NCBI GenBank assembly: GCA_949825065.1
Contig: OX463846.1
Location: 6,467,366 to 6,531,365 of the forward strand
Length of the DNA: 64,000 bases
Direction: 5' to 3'
DNA from: Odontocerum albicorne
Lineage: Eukaryota > Arthropoda > Insecta > Trichoptera > Odontoceridae
Every line of letters begins with the position of its first letter. The stretch's first letter is position 1. Positions 55,075 to 64,000 of the stretch are shown here, piece after piece. The translations under genes were made by a program, and so were the position numbers. The notes beneath the pieces were generated by a model. It saw only the letters and a program-made list of their open reading frames with translations, had not been told where the DNA came from and ran no database searches.

Positions 55075-55915
55075 GGTGATGATACTAATTAGCTCTTGTG
55101 AACCATATTTTAACAGATCTTAAAATATTTTGGTAACGCTGCATTATCTTCAGTATTGAAATTATGGTCTTTTTCCATCTGATGATAAGAAAATTACAGA
55201 AAAGTCTCTATTAAGTACCTGAAACCAGCCCTTTTCTCGGTTTCATAAAGCAGCGTCACGCTGTTTTGAAAGGCGTCTAATACAATCAAGCTAAGAAAAA
55301 TAAACACGTCCGTTTATTGTGAAAGATTTCTCCGCAAGGATTTCAATCAGTTGCTAGCTGTCAATCGATGGTCTTGTTGCTGTGGTTTCGATAGTTTAAT
55401 TGGTAAAGCGAGATTGATTCATATTAAAAAGTATTCGATTGATTAAAAGAAGAAATACAGAGAAACTTATTGTACATTTTTTTCTGAGTATATATATTTG
55501 AAAATATTAATGTTATCGATATCAATAAGATTTTAAAGAAACTGGTGGAATTGTCATTTTTGTTACTTTTGATGTAACACGGTTTTTTAAATATTTTATA
55601 GCTTGAAGTTCAAACGTAATGTTTGCCCAAATTAACAATTAATGGTAGAAAATGTAACCCATATTATTCTTGATTATATGAAATAAGTGGTGTACACTGT
55701 ATTACCAGCATGAAAAAACACCAAAGGAGCTTTTCTATTAAATCTTATGAAACCATGTGTAGATAATTTTACAAAACGTAGTAAAATATTATAATTTATC
55801 TGTTTAAGTTCATCCCATACGGGAAAGGCCATTTAATGGGAAATAAACACAATATATACAATATTTTTTTATCAATTATGTATTCAAATATTCCTACTAC
55901 TAACATACATTATAC
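55075..55915. other. A+T-rich stretch without a recognised gene
   Basis: A SINE-like A-box (GATAGTTTAATTGGTAAAGC) is near 55390 without a clear B-box. Nothing else. Confidence 0.45.
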
Positions 55916-55921
55916 TAATAA

Positions 55922-56795
55922 TCGAACGTGTTATTATAAAAGTATAGACCAAAATAAATATAAAAAAATTGTATTTCGAACGTGTTACTACCATATATAG
56001 GTATAGATAAAAAAAAATTTAAAAAAAATGTATTTCGAACGTGTTATTATATATCTATAGATAAAAATAAATTAAAAAAAATTGTATTTCGAATGTGTTA
56101 TTACCATATATACTCGTAGGTATAGATAAAAATAAATTAAAAAAAAATGTATTTCGAACGTGTTATTACCATATATAGGTATAGATAAAAATAAATTAAA
56201 AAAAAATTGTATTTCGAACGTGTTATTACCATATATAGGTATAGATAAAAATAAATTTAAAAAAAATTGTATTTCGAACATGTTATTACCATATATAGGT
56301 ATAGATAAAAATAAATTTAAAAAAATGTATTTCGAACGTGGTATTACAATATATAGGTATAGATAAAAACAAATTTAAAAAAAATGTATTTCGAACGTGT
56401 TATTACCATATATAGGTATAGAGAAAAATAAATTTAAAAAATTGTATTTCGAACGTGTTATTACCTTATATAGGTATAGATAAAAATAAATTTAAAAAAA
56501 TGTATTTCGAACGTGTTATTACCATATATAAGTAAAATAAAAATACATTTAAAAAAATTGTATTTCGAACGTGTTATTACCATATATAGGCATAGATATA
56601 AATAAATTTTAAAAAAAATATTTCTAACGTGTTATTACCATATATAATATAAGTATAGATATAAATAAATTTAAAAAAATTGTATTTCGAACGTGTTATT
56701 ACCTTATATAGGTATAGATAAAAATAAATTTAAAAAAATTGTATTTCGAATGTGTTATTATATAAGTATAGATAAAAATAAATTTTCAAAAATTA
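55922..56795. repeat. ~58-bp A+T-rich satellite, about 15 units
   Basis: The unit is about TATTTCGAACGTGTTATTAC, CATATATAGGTATAGATAAA, AATAAATTTAAAAAAATTG. Spacing varies between about 50 and 66 bp because of A-run length and small indels. ORFs 56072-56281 (minus) and 56160-56366 (plus) are products of the array. Confidence 0.93.
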
Positions 56796-56799
56796 AGTA

Positions 56800-57560
56800 C
56801 ATAATATTTATGGATTTACATTACTCAAATAAATATTCAACTTGAAATATTTAAACTGTAAACCTTATCCATCATATAATACATATAAGTAAAACATCAA
56901 GTTAAGATTGTTTTCTCTTACTATCTTATATATGTAGAATAAATGTGGTTCTACATGTTTTATATTGTTATTTAGACAATTTGAAATGTATTTCTAAATT
57001 AAGCATACGCGTATTATTACATGTTTTTTAAGCAAGTATTCTACATTACTGGTTGTTTCCTTTTTATGCGTAGAAGGAGTACAACCCCAATATGGGGTTG
57101 TTCCTTGGAGCAGCCATTGGTGAGGCCTAAGTAGTAAATTTAGCTCTTGATACGAAATTTTTTCTTCAGCGATATTCAATTACGAAAAATAATACAAATA
57201 CTTCTTAATGTTATAAGACAATGCACCCAATACAGAAGAATGTTTTTAAAATATAAAAATAAAGTTTGAATCATGTCACGATATTGATTTCTATTGACCG
57301 AAGGTATTATTCCATAGGTTGGCAATCAAAAACTTCAATTTTAAATTTGCCTCCATTTTTCATCTATTAGACGTATAATATTTCAAATGACCGAACGTCA
57401 TCTAAATAACCCATAAATAAATCATACAGCGCTGCGCAATTGCAGAACTTAATTTAAAGTTAAATTGCAGTTCTTGTTGCGCACCCCTATATATCCATGG
57501 TATCAGCACATTCATGGTTTACCTCTTTTGTAATATGAAACCATTCAGTCAAGGCACCAA
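56800..57560. other. A+T-rich stretch without a recognised gene
   Basis: No supported feature. Confidence 0.5.
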
Positions 57561-57565
57561 TCACC

Positions 57566-57738
57566 ATAATAGACGTTCTATTTTCATCGTCCACTATAAT
57601 AGACGCTCTACTTTAATCGCCCACTATAATAGACGCTCTACTTTCATCGCCCACTATAATAGACGCTCTACTTTCATCGTCCACTATAATAGACGCTCTA
57701 CTTTCATCGTCCACTATAAAAGATGCTCTACTTTAATG
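57566..57738. repeat. 30-bp minisatellite, six units
   Basis: AGACGCTCTA-type landmarks recur exactly every 30 bases (57571, 57601, 57631, 57661, 57691, 57721). The unit is AGACGCTCTACTTTCATCGT plus CCACTATAAT. A plus-strand ORF (57514-57813) therefore contains the 10-residue repeat HYNRRSTFIV. Confidence 0.92.
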
Positions 57739-57802
57739 CCGCAATACCACGGATTAATTTACATTCAACACCATATTTTTTCAATAGTAAGTTTTTCTAT
57801 TT

Positions 57803-58718
57803 TTTTTTATTAAACAAAGTAAAATATTGTACAAACATTTGTCAAGGCTATACTTATATCCAAATTTATTTCTCAACTTATCTTAATTATATGTTATAAT
57901 TTTTGAACTTACTTAATCTTATTTTAATACATGTCATTTTATTTTTTTAAATCTTAATATATGATTTCTTAAAAATAATTAACACCTACATCCTACTTAT
58001 AACTAGATAACAATTCTTACACTAATTATTTAGCAAAAACAAGTCCACTCGTTCAGGTTACTTGTATTCCATCACATTCACTCAGACCTTGGTCGTCCCA
58101 GCTAATACTGTAGGTGGACTAGTCAGGCAACAGATAATGCTTCGGGAGCTTGTGCTTATAACGGAAGGGTAGGTCGGATTTACTCTCGTAAGCCCCCAGG
58201 GCAGCGACTAAGGGATTGCTGTGATTTTGTTGATCTTTATAGAACTTCACGGTACAAGCGAGGATGTGGTGTTGTAGAGTTTCTTCTCGTTTTTCGGCGT
58301 GAAGTCGGGTAATGTTTGTTCTGGGATGGGTGTTAAAAGATATCTTGAATGCCTTGTTCTGCACTTTCGGGAGTTTCAGGTGATCCGTGTTGCTCACACT
58401 ACCCCAAACGGGTGCAGCATAGGTCAATATAGGACGAATAAGGGTTTTATAGAGGAGGAGCTTATTTTTGGGTGAAAGGAAACTGCGTCAATGAAATATC
58501 GAACTGATAGCCTCTATGCCCTTGTGACCCTTCTGTCTGATGGTATTCAGATGGGTTTCCACGGCAGTCGCCGGTCGAGGTGCAGGCCGAGGTATTTAAC
58601 CACGTCCTACCACTCAACCAGGCAACCACCGATGAATAAGGGCATCGACGACGCTCTTTCCTTGATTTTGCGGGAGAACATTATGACCTCAGTTTTGGCT
58701 TTCAATAGAAGTCTATAA
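57803..58718 (-). pseudogene. jockey-like LINE, reverse-transcriptase C-terminus and 3' UTR
   Basis: The minus-strand frame 58119-58427 reads MTYAAPVWGSVSNTDHLKLP, VQNKAFKISFNTHPRTNITR and PLVAALGAYESKSDLPFRYK. YA.PVWG.......L...QNK..K......R.T....LH is the C-terminal part of jockey-clade reverse transcriptases. Upstream blocks FIGG..VEW and DVVKYLGLHLDRRLPW (about 58560-58640) place it just after the catalytic core, which is missing. A frameshift separates the two parts. The 3' UTR (57803-58118) matches 54340-54657 and 34441-34725. It converges with the plus copy at 54205. Confidence 0.85.
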
Positions 58719-58789
58719 CCTAACAATAAATTTCTTTATTCTTAGAGATATTTTTTTTTCATAACCATAGGTAAACAGAAAATCTGATT

Positions 58790-59070
58790 CACGCATCTCC
58801 TTCCTCTCAGAAAAGGAGCTCTGGATATCTTCCACTTTCTTTTCATTCTTTTATTTTACTTTTTTTGGTTTTCCGCTATCCCGCATTTCAGTAATATTCA
58901 CGCGTTAAATCTGATTCTTGGTCCTTTCAGATGATCAAATCATTTTAGTGTTTTCCTCATCTGACTTTAAATATTCACCCTTAAAATTATTCTACAGTTC
59001 ATATTTATCTAAAATATTTTCTTCCATGTTTTGACATACATTATCACCCCACGGGTTCTTCTCAGTGTAC
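58790..59070 (-). pseudogene. Decayed non-LTR retrotransposon fragment
   Basis: The minus strand reads a block like MRKTLKWFDHLKGPRIRFN near 58945 and blocks resembling MRTLRRTRG near 59050, the order expected for the RWFGH-type C-terminus. Strongly decayed. Confidence 0.4.
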
Positions 59071-59206
59071 GTATTTGCCAATATATAAATAAAAAAATAA
59101 TAAAAAAGTATCACAGCTAAAAATAATAAAAAAAAACCTTACACCATTTTAAAGTGTTTAGTGTGAAATTACTTAATATAAAACAATTAATCATCGTCCA
59201 TTTATT

Positions 59207-59335
59207 CTGGTAATATTCGTTTCCTAGTTGATAAGATGCCGTGTCTTCGACCCAGGAATATTGGGTTCGTTTCTCAACAGTATGCATTCGACCCCAATAA
59301 TTTTACCACGTCCATTTTTATTACTTTAAATCAAA
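59207..59335 (+). mobile_element. tRNA-derived SINE
   Basis: TTTCCTAGTTGATAAGATGC, CGTGTCTTCGACCCAGG and the B-box GGTTCGTTTCT (59264-59274) match the heads elsewhere; a T-rich body follows. Confidence 0.6.
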
Positions 59336-59339
59336 GTTA

Positions 59340-60545
59340 CTAAAATACCATCATAAACCATAATATTAAGAGTTTGATATTAATCCTTTTGAGTATATTT
59401 GTTTAAGAAGCCCATTGACTATGATCCCAATTCCTACTCACTCTTCTATATCTCTCACAATTTCCTCATTTTTTGACAAAAAAATCCCCGAAACAACGAA
59501 ATATCATACGTCTATAAGTTTGATTTTTCAAACATTATGAATTGCAATTTTGCTCTATTTCCACTCTCATTTTTTACGTATATCAAAAAACTTTTTTCTA
59601 TTTTTATCCTCAATTTCTGTTTGCTTTTTCGTGTAACATACAGCCAGTTATCAGCCTAATTTCTTTTCGAAATTTTTGCCACTCATTGACATGTGCAGCT
59701 CTTTAATGAACTAGTCTTTAAAAATGTTGAATAAGCGAGGTGACACATCCTTATTTTGCTCCTTTGGTAATATTTCCCAACTTAATCAAGACACCATTCC
59801 CAATAATGCAATATCTACTGATAACATTTAATAATGCAAAACGATTCAACCCCACATTCATATATTTTTTTACAAAAGCTTTCTTCATATCACGGGATTA
59901 TGCATTGTTTCCCAAGTCAACAAAAACACGATTAACTATTTTATTTTACAAGTAGGACATAAGTTTTCCCATAAGGATACATAATAGAAAAATTGCTACA
60001 ACAGCTTAAGTCATATATTTCCTTAATTAGACATATATAGTTTTCATTTTCCATAATTCGAACGCTATTCAACCCATTCACTTCATTAATGATATTTAAA
60101 GACCGCATTGAATCCGCTTTGTGAGTACCAGTAATTCTAGAAATGAATGATTAAGGTAGGTTAAGGCTCTCAGCGGGTTAGTACCTGTTCCACTTAAGAG
60201 TAGAACTAGGGATAATGACGCGCAGTCCTCAATTCCTGGGATTTATTAATGCAATCTATCATGCAAAGTGCACGGATTCAATCGGCCCGACTGTCTCGGA
60301 GAAATTTATTAGCGAACAGTGATAAACTGTTTCCTGGTCAAGTAAATACTGTGACAGAGGTACAAACCATTTCATTTGTGAGCGATGATATCGTTTCTTT
60401 GAATGTAATAAGTTAGTTATATAACTGTAATGGGCATTACGAAGTGGTGAATATGGATAAAAGCCGACCGCTGAGGAATATTTTATACAATAGGTCTGAA
60501 ATCTGTCAAGTACTGAAGAATTCTAGCTATTAGAGACCAAATAGA
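59340..60545. other. Stretch without a supported gene
   Basis: 59640-59950 has no clear coding evidence. 60150-60480 is less A+T-rich than average and has no repeat partner in the window. Confidence 0.4.
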
Positions 60546-60547
60546 TG

Positions 60548-60890
60548 TATATAAAAAAATAAGGCCTATTCACGAATATCAAAACTTTAAAAAAATTAGG
60601 CCCATTCACGAATATCAACACTTGAAAAAAATAAGGCCTTTTCACGAATATCAACACTTTAAAAAAATAACGCCTATTCACGAATATCAACACTTTAAAA
60701 AAATAAGGCCTATTCACGAATATCAACAATTTCAAAAAATAAGGCCTATTCACGAATACCAACAATTTCAAAAAATAAGGCCTATTCACGAATACCAACA
60801 ATTTCAAAAAATAAGGCCTATTCACGAATATCAACAATTTCAAAAAATAAGGCCTATTCACGAATATCAACACTTTAAAAAAATTGTTTA
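60548..60890. repeat. 36-bp minisatellite, nine units without length change
   Basis: TTCACGAATA landmarks recur exactly every 36 bases: 60569, 60605, 60641, 60677, 60713, 60749, 60785, 60821 and 60857. The unit is AAGGCCTATTCACGAATATC plus AACAATTTCAAAAAAT. Because 36 is divisible by three both strands are open: plus 60622-60891 gives PIHEYQQFQKIR, minus 60523-60900 gives FVNRPYFLKLLI. Confidence 0.95.
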
Positions 60891-60894
60891 GGAC

Positions 60895-61830
60895 ATCCAA
60901 ACTGATGAAAAATATAGGAAGGTTTTACACATCTAAAAAATATTTCTCTGCTTTAATATTGTTGAATTATAAGAAATATTTCTATAAAATATTTTAATCA
61001 ATTTATTAAAATTGAAACATTTTGATATAGGTGGTCTATTGTAACATGATATAAGTGTGACAACTTAATAACTGCTCTCATAACAAACCGGGATCATTCC
61101 CCGTGAAGAGAGCCTCGGGATAGAAGGTAGAAACATGTGTAGTAATGATTAATGTGATTTTTAGTGGAAAAACAAAATTATGTCTTGTTAAATGTTCCAA
61201 AATTAAGAATTTTATTATTTTTCAATAAATTGACATAGTTACTATTTCCAGTGGTTCTTTTGTAAAATCTTACATAAATTAAAAATATTCTAATGCGGAG
61301 GAGACATCTTATCACATCTTTTTGACTATTCGAGAAGATTAATTCTTGAACATAAACATATTCCTTGTTAAAAATAGCAATTTCTCTTCCTTAAATATTA
61401 CATATATTTTTTCTCATAGTAATCGAAATGTTTTACCTGTTTTTCTTTTCAAAATTTGTTTCGGATAAGAACACCAACATTTAAATTCAACAAGAAATGA
61501 GAACCTCTATACGTGAAATTAACCATACAAAGACACAAATTACTCTCAGCAAAGCGAATTATCGAAGCAAAAAAACATTTTCATGCTAAATAACTTATAT
61601 TCACTAACCGAACAAAATTCGATACTCATTAATTCTGGAACTGTGAATTAGTTTCAGCTTACATAACTGATAAAACGTTTTCTTTGTTTGAATACAAAAT
61701 CACATCAATAGTTTTGTTAAAGTTAACTTACGTTTTATAATATGAAATTCACTAACATTAATCTAAAAGTGACAAATAAACAGATGCCTATTTGTTTTAC
61801 GAAAACTTTTCAATAAAATAATATCAAATA
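60895..61830. other. A+T-rich stretch without a recognised gene
   Basis: No supported feature. Confidence 0.5.
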
Positions 61831-61838
61831 CCATATAC

Positions 61839-62177
61839 CAGTGCTCCGCAACCGGTGTGCCGTGGCACACTGGTGTGCCGTGAGCCGGATACAGGTGTGC
61901 CGCGGTCAAATTCAATGTACGAGTATTTGACATTTTACAATTTTTCATTATGTATTTAATACACAATAACTGGTGCCAACTGTTGAAAACTGCGTAGTGT
62001 GCTTTGTACACACCATGGCCGCACCAAATTAGTCATAGACAAAGAAAAATGACCCTTATGCGCGTCGCTGAAGACTCATGCCTAATTTAATACCTATATA
62101 TTTTAGCTTTTGGTGTGCCGCGGAATTCTAGGAAGAATTTTGGTGTGTCGTAGGTGAGAAAAGGTTGCAGAGCACTG
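61839..62177. mobile_element. hAT-type MITE with 8-bp target duplication
   Basis: It starts CAGTGCTCCGCAACC and the reverse complement of its end reads CAGTGCTCTGCAACC. CCATATAC flanks it on both sides (61831-61838 and 62178-62185), the 8-bp duplication of hAT elements. GGTGTGCCG-type motifs occur three times in the first 70 bases and twice near the right end. No transposase. The ORF 61763-62011 crossing it is chance. Confidence 0.93.
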
Positions 62178-62267
62178 CCATATACCATAGATTGTCAACA
62201 TTTTTACGTTTTTAGCTTCTATTTTTTTACATATTCATATTTTGATACAAACTTATCCAATTACATT

Positions 62268-62633
62268 TAAATAACAAAACGCTACCGACAACAAATTATG
62301 GATTTGAATCAAGCATTGCGTGAAAAACGACTAGAATATCAAAAGAGGCAACACAAAGTGATTTTGCTTCATGATAATGTACCATCGCACACAGCAAGAC
62401 CGGTCAAGGAAACGATTGAGGCGTTTAGTTGGCAAATACCTTTGCATGCGGCTTACTCACCAGACTTGGCTCCATCCGATTACTACTTATTTGCATCGAT
62501 GCGACACGCACTTGCTGAGCAGCGCTTTACTTCTTACGAAAATGTACCAAATTGGCTTCATGATTGGTTTGTCTCAAAAGAGCAACAGTTTTTTTGGGGT
62601 GGCATCCACAAATCATTGAAAAAACTTTCCTGA
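62268..62633 (+). pseudogene. mariner transposase, C-terminal half
   Basis: The frame reads YRQQIMDLNQALREKRLEYQ, then HKVILLHDNVPSHTARPVKE and AYSPDLAPSDYYLF. The aspartate of LLHDN and the aspartate of APSDYY are separated by 34 residues, the DD34D spacing of mariner. RFTSYENVPNWL and FFWGGIHK follow as in complete enzymes; the stop comes after KKLS, earlier than usual. The N-terminal half, including the DNA-binding domain and the first catalytic aspartate, is missing, as are recognisable ends. It belongs to a different mariner lineage from 7630-8551. Its frame is intact over 120 codons, so the copy is younger or better preserved. Confidence 0.9.
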
Positions 62634-62639
62634 AAGTCA

Positions 62640-63375
62640 CTCTAAATCGAGCATATACATTCTTATAAAATTAGTTTGCTAAACTTTCGAAATCCCCAAA
62701 AATATCAATTTAGGTTGACACTTCTGTTAAAAATGCTGATTAATTTTAAGTCAAAATATGGATGTCACGTAAAATAAGCGGTTAGTTTATTCGCAAAATA
62801 TGGCACCGCTACGCAAACAGGATAATTTAAATTTGTAGTGTCAGTGCACTAAACGGAAGGAAGCCCAGTTTGGCGGAAACGGAAACCAAATCATAATGTA
62901 TTGGACTGATCGGTTCGTTTTAGGAACATTTCAGGAATTTCAACGTAATATGTTGTGTTAGTACAGTGAGGAATCGTGTGTCAAATGATCGTTTGAAATA
63001 CATACACATTATTAGTATGCAAGTAATATTTAACTTTGGGTAACCATAATTTAAATAACTTCTTTTTGAATTTATTTTATCATTCATTTACTGTCAACTT
63101 CCGTGGTATAATTTTTTTTAAATGGTTTTTTATAAATTCTTTATGAAAAACCTTTAATATGATACCAAACGTCACAAGCTCTCAACACAGACGTGTGTGC
63201 TAAATGTATGATTGATGCATGAATTAGCATTTTTTGTTTTTTTGGTTTCTATATTTCAAAATGTTAATGTAATATAACAGTTTATTTTCTACGTTTTGAT
63301 GTATGTTGTTTCATTTCTCAAATTATTTATGGGCATTTTATTATTCATTAGGGTTTTGATTCATATTGTAGTGAA
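62640..63375. other. A+T-rich stretch without a recognised gene
   Basis: No supported feature; a G+C-richer piece at 62810-62900 (CGGAAGGAAGCCCAGTTTGG) has no partner. Confidence 0.45.
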
Positions 63376-63381
63376 GATTAA

Positions 63382-63987
63382 CCCTTTCTTTCCTGTGATG
63401 TGTAACTAGTACACATTGCTTCTAAAAACTTTAATATCTCTATAAATATTATAAATACTGTATTCAGATTTTAGATATTCCTCCGTTATACATTTACGCA
63501 TTGAATGAAAAAATAATATTAATAATAATTAACACTTATCGGTCACATCAGAGATATTTTGTGAATATCGGGAATAAATTCACCAATACAATCAACAGTG
63601 TGCTAGTGGCTGACGTAGGCATATTCATTCTAAAAAAACACTCTGGGTGAGCGAGTGACGCTATTCACGTCTCACTTTAACTCTACTTCGGTATACGGGA
63701 ACGCAAGAAATAGAATCTCAGTTCGTTCGCTTCTCTCGCTTCAGTAGCTCTTGAGCTTCCATTTGAGGTGGTTTCTTTGCCCGTTTTGTGAACGTCAGCC
63801 GATGTTTTTTTCATGTTTTCAGCAATCAAATTTCAATCATTATCACTTTTGACTTCAAATTTAATTAATTTAAGCAATTGGCTATGAATATTCTTATTTT
63901 TTCAATTTTAAATCGCTCATTTTAACATGTGTATTGAATATACAGCACCCGGAACGGGGTGTTTTTTTTGCAACGGAAAGAGAAAGG
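63382..63987. mobile_element. piggyBac-type MITE (copy 2)
   Basis: TTAA flanks both ends (63378-63381 and 63988-63991). The left end reads CCCTTTCTTTCCTGTGATGT; the reverse complement of the right end reads CCTTTCTCTTTCCGTTGC. It aligns with 18675-19255 through the interior, with one extra block of about 30 bases near 63567 (GGGAATAAATTCACCAATAC) absent from copy 1. Non-autonomous. Confidence 0.88.
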
Positions 63988-64000
63988 TTAATGAGTATTT

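Noticed and set aside
56072..56366. Overlapping ORFs on both strands near 56.2 kb
   Set aside because: Both lie inside the 58-bp satellite and have a composition set by the repeat.
57514..57813. 99-aa repetitive ORF as a gene
   Set aside because: The ORF exists because six 30-bp units keep the frame; no domain, signal peptide or start context supports it.
60522..60900. CRISPR-like array (regular 36-bp repeats)
   Set aside because: There are no distinct spacers: the whole 36-bp unit is repeated head to tail, in a eukaryotic genome. It is a minisatellite.

Overview
The window is repeat-dense, strongly A+T-rich animal DNA, most likely from an insect. The transposons are all insect-typical (mariner, TTAA-target and hAT-type miniature elements, tRNA-derived SINEs, jockey-, RTE- and CR1/L2-like LINE tails), and no prokaryotic gene organisation is present. 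I cannot fix the order; Lepidoptera or Hemiptera are plausible guesses. I found no convincing host gene. The short ORFs are almost all chance ORFs or pieces of transposable elements, so the window looks like intergenic or intronic DNA.

Layout. 0-6 kb: decayed non-LTR retrotransposon, then a 2.6-kb DNA transposon (3165-5786) with 30-bp inverted repeats and a broken transposase that I cannot assign to a superfamily. 6-10 kb: SINE heads, a mariner with both ends and TA target duplication but an internal deletion (7630-8551), and a LINE tail. 10-16 kb: LINE remnants, a 70-bp array, an alternating ~120-bp array grown from a LINE 3' end, and a LINE C-terminus with its 3' UTR. 16-20 kb: a solo LTR with 4-bp target duplication, a 166-bp near-perfect palindrome, a piggyBac-type MITE and a foldback element. 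20-32 kb: mostly featureless A+T-rich DNA with a tandem duplication, a possible LTR and one RTE-like remnant. 32-34 kb: two foldback elements, then a 40-bp satellite inside a LINE 3' UTR. 34-42 kb: several LINE tails, a SINE with clean target duplications and a TTAA-flanked element. 42-49 kb: an unidentified coding-like fragment, a 570-bp foldback element, a LINE tail split by a second solo LTR, an almost pure A/T block, an RTE tail and an old decaying array. 51-57 kb: 59-bp (dimeric) and ~58-bp satellites and a jockey-like tail. 57-64 kb: 30-bp and 36-bp arrays, an inverted jockey-like fragment, an hAT MITE, the 3' half of another mariner and a second piggyBac-type MITE.

The most interesting themes are satellites that can be traced to the transposon sequence they grew from, foldback elements that share a short core although their flanks differ, transposon copies whose exact borders and target duplications can be read here, and an excess of the octamer TACTCGTA/TACGAGTA. 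Copy numbers and alignments were made by eye.
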